A stretch of 38,802 nucleotides of DNA, from the NCBI RefSeq assembly GCF_027352905.1, contig NZ_DAIEIF010000058.1, positions 1 through 38,802 on the forward strand, written 5' to 3'. A program made the position numbers and the translations under genes. The DNA comes from Acidocella sp. Its GTDB lineage: Bacteria > Pseudomonadota > Alphaproteobacteria > Acetobacterales > Acetobacteraceae. Below, one piece after another: positions 9,124 through 20,532 of the stretch; position 1 is the first letter of the stretch; each line of letters starts with the position of its first letter. A model generated the notes under the pieces. It saw only the letters and a program-made list of their open reading frames with translations. It was not told the DNA's origin and ran no database searches.

Positions 9124-9906
9124 TCAATGCTTCAAAGTGCTGGAAAGGAACTGGCGGAACCGCTCCGTGCGGGGATGGGTGAACATCTCGGCGGGCGGCC
9201 CCTCCTCCTCCGTCATCCCCTTGTGCAAAAACATCACCCGGCTCGCCACCTCGCGGGCGAAGCCCATCTCATGGGTGACGACCAGCATGGTGCGGCCCTC
9301 CTTGGCGAGATTGCGCATCACTCGCAGCACCTCGCCCACCAGCTCGGGGTCGAGGGCGGAGGTCGGCTCGTCGAACAGCAGCACCTCCGGCTCCATCGCC
9401 AGGGCCCGGGCGATGGCGACGCGCTGCTGCTGGCCCCCGGAAAGCTGGGCGGGATAGGCGTCGCGCTTGGCGGAAAGCCCCACCTTTTCCAGCATCGCCT
9501 CGCCCTTGGCGATGGCGGTCTTACGGTCCTGTTTGAGCACGTGCACCGGCGCCTCGATCACGTTCTGCAACACGGTCATATGGCCCCAGAGATTGAATTG
9601 CTGAAACACCATCGAGAGCCGGGAGCGCAGCCGCTCCAGCTGCTTGGGGTCGGCGCAGACCCGGCCTTGCTTGCCCTCCCGCAGCGCGATCATCTCCCCC
9701 TTGATGCTCACGCTCCCCTGGTCGGGCATTTCCAGCATGTTGATACAGCGAAGAAACGTGCTTTTGCCGGAGCCGGAGGAGCCGAGAATCGCGATGACGT
9801 CATGGTCCCGGGCGGTCAGGGACACCCCCTTCAGCACCTCCACCGGACCGAAGGATTTATGGATATTCTCGACGGCGAGAGCGGGGAGCGGCTGGGTTTC
9901 GTTCAT
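9124..9906 (-). CDS. Polar amino acid ABC transporter ATP-binding protein (HisP/OccP type), orphan
   Basis: 260 aa. Walker A GSSGSGKST at 42-50, the family-specific FLRCINMLEMPDQG after it, a Q-loop VFQQFNLWGHMTVLQNV, signature LSGGQQQR, Walker B LLFDEPTSALDPELVGEV, and the H-loop VVTHEMGFAREV. The sequence fits the histidine/arginine/ornithine/opine ATPase group. No permease or binding-protein gene is adjacent, which is unusual because these normally sit in one operon, so the partner subunits must be elsewhere or the gene is a stray paralogue. The ATG at 9906 has a modest GAGG site. Divergent from the glycine riboswitch. Confidence 0.9.
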   Translation of the reverse strand: MNETQPLPALAVENIHKSFGPVEVLKGVSLTARDHDVIAILGSSGSGKSTFLRCINMLEMPDQGSVSIKGEMIALREGKQGRVCADPKQLERLRSRLSMVFQQFNLWGHMTVLQNVIEAPVHVLKQDRKTAIAKGEAMLEKVGLSAKRDAYPAQLSGGQQQRVAIARALAMEPEVLLFDEPTSALDPELVGEVLRVMRNLAKEGRTMLVVTHEMGFAREVASRVMFLHKGMTEEEGPPAEMFTHPRTERFRQFLSSTLKH

Positions 9907-9997
9907 TCAACAATGCCTCGATCGGGTTTTTGCGGGCGGTACCGAGAAACAGCTTTGCAAATTCTGTACCCTCGGGCAAAAGGGGCCGTCCCACGCG

Positions 9998-10195
9998 GAC
10001 GCAGGAGAGAGCGGAAGAGCATGCCAAACCATGCGGCGCCGCCGCCGAAGGCGCAACCGGCCCCCGGAATCGCTCAGGCAAAAGGGCTGCGGACCGTAAC
10101 GGGGCGCTCTGGAAAGCCGGCGGGACCATCGCGCCGCACCGACGGGGTCAAGGGCGTCGCGCCCGAATCTCTCAGGTTCAAGGGACAGAGGGGGG
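9998..10195 (+). promoter_or_regulatory. Tandem glycine riboswitch upstream of gcvTHP
   Basis: Two aptamers are visible. Aptamer I (about 9999-10093) has CGCAG/CTGCG closing P1 (10000-10004 with 10087-10091), the internal GCCGAAGGCGCAA, and CGCTCAGGCAAAAGG. Aptamer II (about 10104-10195) has CTCTG/CAGAG closing P1 (10107-10111 with 10186-10190), CACCGACGGGGTCAAG, and AATCTCTCAGGTTCAAGGGACAGAGG. These are the conserved glycine-aptamer segments, in the right order with a short linker. No T-tract follows, so translational control is likelier than termination. The 3-prime flank contains GTCAG (10195-10199) complementary to CTGAC (10227-10231), next to the GGGGG ribosome binding site of gcvT, a possible expression platform. 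Confidence 0.93.
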
Positions 10196-10247
10196 TCAGC
10201 GCTGCCGGCGGTGCCAGCCGGGTGGACTGACATGGGGGTTGAATCGC

Positions 10248-11303
10248 GTGGCCAAGACACCTTTGGATGCCCTGCATCGCCGGCTCGGCGCGCGCATGGT
10301 GGATTTCGCCGGGTATGAGATGCCGCTGCACTACGCGGCGGGCATCATGGCCGAGCACCAGGCCTGCCGCAGCGCGGCGGCATTGTTCGATGTCTCGCAT
10401 ATGGGCCAGGTGGAAATCGCCGACCCTGCCTCCTTTGCGCCGCTGGTGCCGGGCGACGTCACCGGGCTGAAGCCGGGCCGCCAGCGCTACACGCTGCTGC
10501 TCAACGAGGCGGGCGGCATTCTCGATGATCTGATGATGGCCAATCTCGGCGCCCATTTCCAGCTGGTGCTGAATGCCGGGCGCAAGGCGGCGGACGTGGC
10601 GCATATGCGCGGGCTGGGGCTGGACGTGCATCCCCGCTTCGACCGGGCGCTGCTCGCCCTGCAAGGGCCGCGCGCGGCGGCGCTATGCCCGGAGGCCGCG
10701 CATCTTAAATTCATGGACGCCGCCACGCTGGAGATCGGCGGCATCGCCTGCGGCGTCACCCGCTCGGGCTATACCGGCGAGGACGGTTTCGAGATCGGCT
10801 GCGCCGGCGAGGCGGGGGAGACCCTGGCGGAATTGCTGCTGGCGCGCGGCGCCGCCCCCGCCGGGCTGGGCGCGCGCGATTCCCTGCGGCTGGAGGCCGG
10901 GCTCTGCCTCTACGGCAATGACATCGACGAAAGCACCGACCCCGTCTCAGCCGGCCTGACCTTCGCGCTCTCCAAGAAACGGCTCGCGGCCGGGGATTTC
11001 ATCGGCGCGGCGGCGGTCAATAAAATCCTGGCCGAGGGACCGGCGGAGCGGCTGGTGGGCATCCGGCTTGAAGGCCGCGCCCCCGCCCGCGCCGGCACGG
11101 AAATCCGCGCCCATAACGGCGAGGCGGCGGGCCGGGTCACCTCCGGCCTGTTCTCGCCCACGCTGGGCGCGCCGATCGCCCTCGGCTATGTCCGCGCCCA
11201 GCAGGCCGCGCCCGGCACGGCGCTCGATCTCATCGTGCGCGGCCGCGCCCTTCCCGGTCAGGTCGCGCCGCTGCCCTTCGTCCCCCATCACTACGTTCGC
11301 TGA
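10248..11303 (+). CDS. gcvT: Glycine cleavage system T protein (aminomethyltransferase)
   Basis: 351 aa. The N-terminal TPLDALHRRLGARMVDFAGYEMPLHY, here at 10254-10331, and DVSHMGQVEI mark the folate-binding GcvT domain. SGYTGEDGFEI and a C-terminal barrel with GRVTSGLFSPTLGAPIALGYV complete the T-protein. It releases ammonia and transfers the methylene group from the H-protein lipoyl arm to tetrahydrofolate. The start is taken as GTG at 10248 with GGGGG 9 nt upstream; a TTG at 10239 is less well spaced. The open frame runs on upstream but through the riboswitch. Confidence 0.95.
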   Translation: MAKTPLDALHRRLGARMVDFAGYEMPLHYAAGIMAEHQACRSAAALFDVSHMGQVEIADPASFAPLVPGDVTGLKPGRQRYTLLLNEAGGILDDLMMANLGAHFQLVLNAGRKAADVAHMRGLGLDVHPRFDRALLALQGPRAAALCPEAAHLKFMDAATLEIGGIACGVTRSGYTGEDGFEIGCAGEAGETLAELLLARGAAPAGLGARDSLRLEAGLCLYGNDIDESTDPVSAGLTFALSKKRLAAGDFIGAAAVNKILAEGPAERLVGIRLEGRAPARAGTEIRAHNGEAAGRVTSGLFSPTLGAPIALGYVRAQQAAPGTALDLIVRGRALPGQVAPLPFVPHHYVR

Positions 11304-11315
11304 AAGGAAATTCCG

Positions 11316-11692
11316 GTGCCGCATATGTTCTATACCAAGGATCACGAATGGGTCTCCGTGGGCGATGACGGCCTGGCGACGGTCGGCATCACCGACCATG
11401 CCCAGCAGGCCCTGGGCGACATCGTGTTCGTGGAATTGCCGGAACCGGGCCGCAACGTCGCTAAGGGCGAGGCCTGCGCGGTGGTGGAAAGCGTCAAGGC
11501 CGCCTCGGATGTCTATGCTCCGCTCTCCGGCACGGTGGCGGAGGTGAACCAGGCGATCGTGGACGACCCGGCGAAGGTGAACGGCGCCCCCGAGGGGGAT
11601 GGCTGGTTCTTCAAATTGCGGCTGGAGGACCCGGCGGGCCTCACCAAGCTTCTCGACCGCGCCGCCTATGACAAGCTTCTGGAGACCGAGGC

Positions 11693-11696
<4 letters not shown>
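11316..11696 (+). CDS. gcvH: Glycine cleavage system H protein
   Basis: 126 aa. It opens FYTKDHEWV, and the lipoyl-bearing lysine is in [17 protein letters not shown]. The [18 protein letters not shown] segment is also typical. The lipoyl arm shuttles the aminomethyl intermediate between P, T and L proteins. The start is GTG at 11316 with AAAGGA 7 nt upstream; an ATG three codons later is an alternative. It lies 12 nt after gcvT and overlaps gcvP by 4 nt. The L protein (dihydrolipoyl dehydrogenase) is not in the window. Confidence 0.96.
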
Positions 11697-14563
<2,867 letters not shown>

Positions 14564-14606
14564 GGCGGAAAATTCAATAGGTCGCGGCTTGGTTTTTTTC
14601 ATCCTT

Positions 14607-14644
14607 CCCCTCTCCGCCCGGCGCGGAGGGGGGATCTGTTTTTT
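14607..14644 (+). terminator. Intrinsic terminator of the gcv operon
   Basis: An 11-bp GC-rich stem (14607-14617 with 14623-14633, one G-T pair) closes a CCGGC loop, followed by ATCTG and six T (14639-14644). It lies 44 nt after the gcvP stop. The T-tract is offset by 5 nt, so efficiency is uncertain. Confidence 0.7.
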
Positions 14645-14668
14645 ACAGGGCTTGCACGAAAATTTCTC

Positions 14669-14697
14669 TTGCATCCCGGGGAGGTTGGCCTCATAAG
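14669..14697 (+). promoter_or_regulatory. Candidate promoter of speD
   Basis: TTGCAT (14669-14674), a 17-nt spacer and CATAAG (14692-14697) resemble a sigma-70 promoter after the gcv terminator. A run of C pairs with a run of G just downstream (14699-14705 with 14715-14721), so the start of the transcript may carry a GC hairpin, depending on the true +1. Confidence 0.4.
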
Positions 14698-14772
14698 CCC
14701 CCCCCACTGGCCCAGGGGGGCGCGGCGCGGTGCCGTGTTCTACAGGCTATCTGCTAGTTGAGGGGGTTCGCA

Positions 14773-15228
14773 ATGAACGCACTTGCCCGACTGGGGATGG
14801 TCTCGGAGTCTCCGAGCGAAAACCAGACGATGTCCACGCTCTCCCAGGAGCCGCAAAAGGATTATTATGTCGAGAAGGATGGCGTGAAATACGCCGGGAT
14901 GCACCTCATCATCGATTTGTGGGGCGCTTCCAATCTCGACAGCCCGGATCTGATCGACCAGACGCTGTGCGATGGCGCGCGCGCGGCGGGAGCGACCATT
15001 CTCCACCATCATTTCCACCATTTCGAGCCGAATGGCGGCGTTTCCGGCGTGGTGGTGCTGGCCGAGAGCCACATCTCCATCCATAGCTGGCCGGAGCGTA
15101 ATTTCGCGGCGCTGGATGTGTTCATGTGCGGCTGCTGCGACCCGTACAAGCTGGTCCCCTTCCTCAAGGCGGCGTTCAGCCCGAGCCATATCCAGATCAA
15201 CGAGCAGAAGCGCGGCCTCATCGCCTGA
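14773..15228 (+). CDS. speD: S-adenosylmethionine decarboxylase proenzyme (prokaryotic small type)
   Basis: 151 aa. The self-processing site is visible in VLAESHISIHSWPE: cleavage between E98 and S99 would create the pyruvoyl group on the alpha chain. The MCGCCDPYK segment carries the conserved catalytic cysteine region. It decarboxylates SAM to give the aminopropyl donor for spermidine. The ATG at 14773 has GAGGGGG upstream. Residues 1-30 (up to KDYYVEKDG) extend beyond the usual core; an in-frame ATG at 14830 (MSTLSQEP) would give a more typical length but lacks an obvious site. It is followed by speE 96 nt downstream. Confidence 0.95.
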   Translation: MNALARLGMVSESPSENQTMSTLSQEPQKDYYVEKDGVKYAGMHLIIDLWGASNLDSPDLIDQTLCDGARAAGATILHHHFHHFEPNGGVSGVVVLAESHISIHSWPERNFAALDVFMCGCCDPYKLVPFLKAAFSPSHIQINEQKRGLIA

Positions 15229-15324
15229 CCCGGGCGGGGCGCGCCCCGCTTTGCTTCCGTCCCATCTTTCCCGCATGCCCGGCTGGCGGTCTCCCGCCAG
15301 CCGCAGAGAGAGGAATGCCCGCCC

Positions 15325-16188
15325 ATGGCCGAGACCTGGCTGAACGAGACGCTGTATCCGGATTGGGGCCAGCGCTTCAAAACCGTGCGCGAGCTGGCGC
15401 GCGAGCAGAGCGCGTTTCAAGATATCGGTATTTTCGAAACCACCAGCCATGGCCGCGTGCTGACGCTGGATGGCGTCATTCAGATCACCGAGCGCGATGA
15501 ATTCGTCTATCAGGAAATGCTCGCCCACGTGCCGCTGCTCGCCCATGGCCGCGCGGAGGATGTGCTGATCATCGGCGCCGGCGATGGCGGCGTCCTCAAA
15601 CACGTATTGATGCATAAAGGCGTCAAGCGCGCGGTGATGGCGGAAATCGACGGCGAGGTAATCCGCCTCGCCAAGGAATTCCTGCCCGGCATTGGTGGCG
15701 ACGCGTGGAACGATCCCCGCGCCGAGGTGTTGGTGGGCGACGGGATCGATTTCGTGAAGAAGGCTCCCACCGGCTCCTTCGACGTCATCATCGTCGATTC
15801 CACCGACCCGATCGGCGTGGGCGAGGTGCTGTTCACCGACGATTTCTATGAGAACGCCGCGCGCATCCTGCGCGCGGACGGGTTGATCGTCAATCAATGC
15901 GGCGTGCCGTTCATGCAGGCGGACGAGCTGCGCGAGACATCCCTGCGCCGTAAGAAATTCTTTCCCTTCGTCAGTGCCTATGTCGCGGCGGTGCCAACCT
16001 ATGTGGGCGGCTTCATGACGCTGGGCTGGGCCGGCAAGGACCCCGGCCAAACCGGGCTGAGCGTCGAGGAAATCGCCCGGCGCGCGGAGGCGGCGGGAAA
16101 CATCGCGGCGCGGAGCGAGTATTGGAGCCCGCGCGTGCATGTGGCGAGCTTCTGGCTGCCGCCCTATATCGCGCGCCACCTTCCCTGA
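15325..16188 (+). CDS. speE: Spermidine synthase (polyamine aminopropyltransferase)
   Basis: 287 aa. It starts WLNETLYPDWGQRF. DGVIQITERDEFVYQEM is the substrate-binding strand-loop. GAGDGGVLKHVL is the glycine-rich nucleotide loop, with GDG in VGDGIDFV, and DSTDPIGVGEVLF carries the catalytic aspartate region. The enzyme transfers the aminopropyl group from decarboxylated SAM to putrescine. The ATG at 15325 is preceded by AGAGAGGA at a slightly long spacing. It pairs with speD. The C-terminal tail is somewhat extended relative to E. coli SpeE. It is convergent with the DUF4149 gene, 106 nt away. Confidence 0.95.
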   Translation: MAETWLNETLYPDWGQRFKTVRELAREQSAFQDIGIFETTSHGRVLTLDGVIQITERDEFVYQEMLAHVPLLAHGRAEDVLIIGAGDGGVLKHVLMHKGVKRAVMAEIDGEVIRLAKEFLPGIGGDAWNDPRAEVLVGDGIDFVKKAPTGSFDVIIVDSTDPIGVGEVLFTDDFYENAARILRADGLIVNQCGVPFMQADELRETSLRRKKFFPFVSAYVAAVPTYVGGFMTLGWAGKDPGQTGLSVEEIARRAEAAGNIAARSEYWSPRVHVASFWLPPYIARHLP

Positions 16189-16294
16189 AACCCGGCGGCA
16201 TGCCCGCGCGTCTGGGCGTGGCGCTGGGGCAGTAAAACGCCTTACGACGGTTTGTTTCGGTCTCGGGAGCGGGCGCATGCCCTGCCCTCGCGGC

Positions 16295-16720
16295 TCAGCC
16301 CCGCCGGCTGGCGCGGGCGCCCTCGCGCAGCAACAGCGCCAGCACGGCGGCGAGTTCCAGCCCATACACCCAGGTGGACACGCGGTGCCCATGGGCGAAG
16401 GCGGCGGTATCGCCCGCCAGCCGCCAGGCATCGAGACGCGGCATCAGCCAGAGCCAGGCCCAGAGCGTGGCCAGCGCGACAAAACCCGGCACCAAGGCCG
16501 CGCCCAGGCGGCGGCGCAGCGCGTAGCCCAGCGCGGACATCCCCGCGCAGATGAGGCAGTAGCCATAGAGCCAGGGAAACATGGCGCGGATGAACGGCCC
16601 TCCCACTGGCGCGGGCAGGCGGCTAAACACCAGCGGCGCCGCCACCGCCGCGAAGAACAGCATGCCGCCCGCCAGCAGGCCGAGCCCGAGGAGAGAGAGC
16701 ATGCCGCCCAGCGCCCGCAT
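16295..16720 (-). CDS. DUF4149-like four-helix membrane protein
   Basis: 141 aa with about four hydrophobic segments (roughly residues 5-30, 45-66, 72-95 and 116-135). The FFAAVAAPLVFSRLP segment and the following FPWLYGYCLICA are characteristic of the DUF4149 (TMEM205-like) group; no biochemical function is established. The ATG at 16720 overlaps the ahcY stop as TGATG, so it is translationally coupled to ahcY, suggesting co-expression and perhaps only convenience. The last residues are basic (REGARASRRG), predicting a cytoplasmic C-terminus. Confidence 0.7.
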   Translation of the reverse strand: MRALGGMLSLLGLGLLAGGMLFFAAVAAPLVFSRLPAPVGGPFIRAMFPWLYGYCLICAGMSALGYALRRRLGAALVPGFVALATLWAWLWLMPRLDAWRLAGDTAAFAHGHRVSTWVYGLELAAVLALLLREGARASRRG

Positions 16721-18027
16721 CAGTAGCGGTAGAGCTCGTGCTTGAACGGCCCCTGCGGAGGCACGCCGAGATAATCCGCCTGTTTCGGGGTCAGCTTGGT
16801 GAGCTTGGCCCCCACCTTGGCCAGATGCAGCGCCGCCACCTTCTCATCCAGATGCCGGGGCAGCACATACACCTTGCGCTCGTATTTGCCGGGCGGCGCG
16901 GTGAACAGCTCGATCTGCGCCAGCACCTGGTTGGTGAAGCTCGCGGACATCACGAAGCTGGGGTGGCCGGTGGCGTTGCCCAGATTCACCAGCCGCCCCT
17001 CGGAGAGCACGATCAGCCGCTTGCCATCGGGGAAGACCACCTCATCCACCTGCGGCTTCACGTTCTCCCATTTATAGTTGCGCAGCGCCTCGATTTGAAT
17101 TTCGCTGTCGAAATGGCCGATATTGCAGACGATGGCGCGGTGCTTCATCGCCCGCATATGCTCGATGGTGATGACATCGATATTGCCGGTGGCGGTCACG
17201 AAGATGTCGCCTTGCGGCGCGGCATCCTCCATGGTCACCACCTCATAGCCTTCCATGGCGGCCTGCAGGGCGCAGATCGGGTCGATCTCGCAAACTTTCA
17301 CCCGGCAGCCGGCATTGCGCAGGCTGGCGGCCGAGCCTTTGCCGACATCGCCAAATCCCGCCACCACCGCCACCTTGCCCGCCATCATCACATCGGTGCC
17401 GCGGCGGATGCCGTCCACCAGGCTTTCGCGGCAGCCATAGAGATTGTCGAATTTGGATTTGGTGACGCTGTCGTTGACGTTGATGGCGGGCACGAGCAAC
17501 CGCCCGCTTTTCTCCATCTCCCAAAGCCGGTGCACGCCCGTCGTCGTCTCCTCGGAGAGGCCGCGCACATTGCTCAGCAATTCGGGGTATTTCTCATGCA
17601 TGATCGTGGTGGCGTCGCCGCCATCATCGAGGATCATGTTCGGCTCCCAGCCATCCGGCCCGCGCAGCGTCTGCTCGATGCACCACCAGAAATCAGCCTC
17701 GCTCATGCCCTTCCAGGCAAAGACCGGCACGCCGGTGGCGGCGATGGCGGCGGCGGCGTGGTCCTGGGTCGAGAACACGTTGCAGGAGGACCAGCGCACG
17801 GAGGCGCCCAGCGCCGTCAACGTCTCGATCAGCACGGCGGTCTGGATCGTCATGTGCAGGCAGCCGACGATACGCGCCCCGGCGAGCGGCCTGGATTGGC
17901 CGAACTCCGCCCGCAGCGCCATCAGCCCCGGCATTTCATCCTCGGCAATGGAGATTTCCTTGCGGCCCCATTCGGCTAGGGAAATATCCTTGACCTTGTA
18001 ATCCGTGGGCAGGCTGGCGTCGGGCAT
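16720..18027 (-). CDS. ahcY: Adenosylhomocysteinase
   Basis: 435 aa. Clear SAHase features: the NAD-binding loop [17 protein letters not shown], the substrate region [38 protein letters not shown], and the C-terminal KHELYRY in which Lys and Tyr complete the NAD site of the neighbouring subunit. It hydrolyses S-adenosylhomocysteine to adenosine and homocysteine, relieving product inhibition of methyltransferases. The ATG at 18027 has GAAGGA upstream; a TTG 15 nt earlier is not preferred. No SAH riboswitch is apparent in the roughly 90-nt leader. Stop overlaps the DUF4149 gene. Confidence 0.97.
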   Translation of the reverse strand: MPDASLPTDYKVKDISLAEWGRKEISIAEDEMPGLMALRAEFGQSRPLAGARIVGCLHMTIQTAVLIETLTALGASVRWSSCNVFSTQDHAAAAIAATGVPVFAWKGMSEADFWWCIEQTLRGPDGWEPNMILDDGGDATTIMHEKYPELLSNVRGLSEETTTGVHRLWEMEKSGRLLVPAINVNDSVTKSKFDNLYGCRESLVDGIRRGTDVMMAGKVAVVAGFGDVGKGSAASLRNAGCRVKVCEIDPICALQAAMEGYEVVTMEDAAPQGDIFVTATGNIDVITIEHMRAMKHRAIVCNIGHFDSEIQIEALRNYKWENVKPQVDEVVFPDGKRLIVLSEGRLVNLGNATGHPSFVMSASFTNQVLAQIELFTAPPGKYERKVYVLPRHLDEKVAALHLAKVGAKLTKLTPKQADYLGVPPQGPFKHELYRY

Positions 18028-18117
18028 GGGTTCATCCTTCAACGAAGCAATCGGGGAAATCTTTATTCCCTCACGCCCCGCCTGCCAACCTCAAGCGCGC
18101 CGGCCCGGGCCGCCTCG

Positions 18118-18582
18118 TCACGGACCGCCGGAGGAGGTGCCGGGCGGGCCGGCCGGGCCGTAAACCGGCACGAGCAGCATGAGCGTGGCGCCATCGTCGA
18201 AACCCAGGGTCACGCCCACCTTGTCGCCCGGCTTCATCCGCGGCTCCATGCACATGAGATGATACCCGCCCTCGGCGAAGCCGACCGAGCCATGGGCGGG
18301 GATGGTGACGCTCTTCACCATCTCCATGGTCGCCGCGCCGCCATGGTTCACGCTCTGGTGCAGCATGAGCGCGCCGCAGGCGGGGGAGCTGGCCTTGACC
18401 AGGCGGGTGGTGGTATCGCCGGAATTGATAAGGGTCATGTACCCGCCCGCCGGAACGCTGGATAGCAGATAGCGGAACCAGGCATGGGAGGCGTGAATTT
18501 CCAGCGGCGGGGCTTGTTGCGGGGAGGGGACGGCGGCGCCCAGCAACACCGGCAAGGTAAGAAGCATGGCATATCGTTTCAT
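18118..18582 (-). CDS. Periplasmic PCu(A)C-domain copper chaperone-like protein
   Basis: 154 aa. A signal peptide spans about residues 1-20 (MKRYAMLLTLPVLLGAAV). The mature domain fits the PCu(A)C fold and contains its copper motif exactly: H75-x10-M86-x21-H108-x-M110. Family members bind Cu(I) in the periplasm and supply cytochrome oxidase assembly (PcuC) or act in copper tolerance. The start at 18582 has GGAG upstream. The C-terminal tail is Gly/Pro-rich. It lies 90 nt upstream of ahcY on the same strand and diverges from the ftsH-like gene; a palindrome sits between the two. Confidence 0.87.
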   Translation of the reverse strand: MKRYAMLLTLPVLLGAAVPSPQQAPPLEIHASHAWFRYLLSSVPAGGYMTLINSGDTTTRLVKASSPACGALMLHQSVNHGGAATMEMVKSVTIPAHGSVGFAEGGYHLMCMEPRMKPGDKVGVTLGFDDGATLMLLVPVYGPAGPPGTSSGGP

Positions 18583-18603
18583 GCTCCTCGCAGTAGCCCA
18601 ACC

Positions 18604-18619
18604 CTTCCCACGTGGGAAG
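18604..18619. promoter_or_regulatory. Perfect 16-bp palindrome in divergent promoter region
   Basis: CTTCCCAC and GTGGGAAG abut without a spacer, giving a perfect dyad 22-37 nt upstream of the PCu(A)C start and about 80 nt before the ftsH-like start. Its size and place suit an operator for a dimeric regulator. A weak -35 (TTGCTT) and -10-like GCTACT flank it on the minus strand. No regulator gene is adjacent. Confidence 0.5.
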
Positions 18620-18696
18620 CAAAACTTGCGCCGCGCGAGGCGGCTGGACTTCCCCGCCCATTCCCAGGAAACTCCCCCCCGCAGGAGGTGCAGCAG

Positions 18697-20532
18697 GTGG
18701 CGAACAAACTCAAGGGCAGCCAGGGCGCCTGGCTCGGCGTGCTCATGTTCTTCCTGGTCTTTCTCGGCCTCTCGATGCTGGGCCGCCTGGCCGAGCAGAA
18801 CGTCAAACCCATCCCATATAGCGAGTTTCAATCTCTCCTCGCCGCGGGGGAGGTGGATAATCTGGTCATCGGCAATGGTCAGATCTCCGGCCAGTTCAAG
18901 CATCCGCAAAAGGGTCAGCCGGCCAATTTCGTCACCAATGAGGTCAACCCCGCCCTGGCCCAGCAACTGGCCGGCGCCAAAGTCACCTTCGATGGCGCGC
19001 CGCCGCCCAGCCCCCTGGCCTCCCTGCTCGGCTGGCTGGCGCCGCTGCTCATTTTCGGCCTGCTCTGGTATCTCATGCTGGGCGGGCGCTTCGGCGGCGC
19101 CGGCGGCTTGCTCGCCACCGGCAAGGCCAAGGCGCGGGTCTATGCCGAGAACGACATCAAGGTCCGCTTTTCCGACGTGGCGGGGGTGGAGGAAGCCAAG
19201 CAAGAGCTCCAGGAAGTCGTCGAGTTTCTCAAAAACCCCGCCGCCTATGGCCGGCTCGGCGCGCATATCCCCAAGGGCATTCTGCTGGTCGGCCCGCCCG
19301 GAACCGGCAAAACCCTGCTCGCCCGCGCCGTGGCGGGGGAGGCGGGCGTGCCGTTCTTTTCCATCTCAGGCTCGGAATTCGTGGAAATGTTCGTGGGGGT
19401 GGGCGCTGCGCGGGTGCGCGATTTGTTCGAGCAGGCCCGCGCCAGCGCCCCTTCCATCATCTTCATCGACGAGCTGGATTCGCTGGGACGCGCCCGCAAC
19501 GTCGCCATTCCCGGCGCGGGAAATGACGAGAAGGAGCAGACCCTCAATCAGCTTCTGGCGGAGATGGACGGGTTCGATCCTTCCTCCGGCGTGGTGCTGC
19601 TGGCCGCGACCAACCGGCCCGAGATCCTCGACCCGGCCTTGCTGCGCGCGGGGCGGTTCGACCGGCAGGTGCTGGTGGACCGGCCCGACAAGGCGGGGCG
19701 GATGCAAATTCTCAACATCCATATAAAGAAAATCAAGCTCGCGCCCAATGTCTCGGTGGAGGAGATCGCCGCTCTCACCCCCGGCTTCACCGGGGCGGAT
19801 CTCGCCAATCTGGTCAACGAGGCGGCGCTGCTCGCCACCCGCCGCAACGCCGAGGCGGTCACGCTGGCGGATTTCGACGCCGCCATCGAGCGCATCGTCG
19901 CCGGGCTGGAAAAGCGCAACCGCCTGCTGGTGCCCAAGGAGCGCGAGATCGTCGCGCATCACGAAATGGGCCACGCCATCACCGCCATGGCCCTGCCGGA
20001 TACGGACAAGGTTCAGAAAATCTCGATCATCCCGCACGGCATCGCGGCCCTCGGCTACACGATCCAGCGGCCGAGCCAGGACCGGTTCTTAATGAGCCGG
20101 GCCGAGATGATGGACCGGATGACGGTGCTGCTGGGCGGGCGCGCCGCGGAATCACTGATCTTTCCGGATATTTCCACCGGCGCCGCCGACGACCTCCAGC
20201 GCGCCACCGATATCGCCCGCGCCATGGTGGTGCGCTATGGCATGGAGCCCGAACTGGGGCAGATGACCTACGAGCCGGAAAGCCAGCATTTTCTCACCAG
20301 CGCCGGGCAGGAGTGGCGGCCCCGCCAATATAGCGAGGCGACGGCGGCGCGGATCGACAAGGCCGTGCACGACATCGTCGAGCGGGCCTATAACCGGGCG
20401 CGGGCCATTCTCCAGGCGAATATGGAGATCCTGCGCGAGGGCGCGCGGACCCTTTTACGCAACGAGACCATCTCCGATGGCGAGTTGACGGCGCTGGCCG
20501 CCAAGGTGGCGGTCTGGCAGGATCATGGCTGA
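18697..20532 (+). CDS. ftsH: FtsH-type membrane AAA+ zinc metalloprotease
   Basis: 611 aa. TM1 at about 11-29, an extracytoplasmic segment (about 30-105), TM2 at about 107-128, AAA+ domain with Walker A GPPGTGKT (199-206), pore loop MFVGVGA (231-237), Walker B IIFIDE (254-259) and arginine fingers in LRAGRFDR. The zinc motif is HEMGH (422-426), with the third ligand probably in [11 protein letters not shown] (about 496-506). It degrades membrane and regulatory proteins. The start is GTG at 18697 with AGGAGG 8 nt upstream. The linker before [17 protein letters not shown] differs from canonical FtsH, so this may be a second, specialised paralogue rather than the housekeeping one. Its stop overlaps the next gene by 8 nt. 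Confidence 0.93.
   Translation: MANKLKGSQGAWLGVLMFFLVFLGLSMLGRLAEQNVKPIPYSEFQSLLAAGEVDNLVIGNGQISGQFKHPQKGQPANFVTNEVNPALAQQLAGAKVTFDGAPPPSPLASLLGWLAPLLIFGLLWYLMLGGRFGGAGGLLATGKAKARVYAENDIKVRFSDVAGVEEAKQELQEVVEFLKNPAAYGRLGAHIPKGILLVGPPGTGKTLLARAVAGEAGVPFFSISGSEFVEMFVGVGAARVRDLFEQARASAPSIIFIDELDSLGRARNVAIPGAGNDEKEQTLNQLLAEMDGFDPSSGVVLLAATNRPEILDPALLRAGRFDRQVLVDRPDKAGRMQILNIHIKKIKLAPNVSVEEIAALTPGFTGADLANLVNEAALLATRRNAEAVTLADFDAAIERIVAGLEKRNRLLVPKEREIVAHHEMGHAITAMALPDTDKVQKISIIPHGIAALGYTIQRPSQDRFLMSRAEMMDRMTVLLGGRAAESLIFPDISTGAADDLQRATDIARAMVVRYGMEPELGQMTYEPESQHFLTSAGQEWRPRQYSEATAARIDKAVHDIVERAYNRARAILQANMEILREGARTLLRNETISDGELTALAAKVAVWQDHG

Noticed and set aside
16189-16294. Loose inverted repeat (GCATGCCC near 16198 and 16276) as a bidirectional terminator
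   Set aside because: The arms are about 60 nt apart and imperfect, with no T-tract.
18028-18117. Possible SAH riboswitch upstream of ahcY
   Set aside because: The roughly 90-nt leader lacks the conserved SAH-aptamer segments and a matching pseudoknot; nothing beyond a promoter-like TTGAGG is seen.
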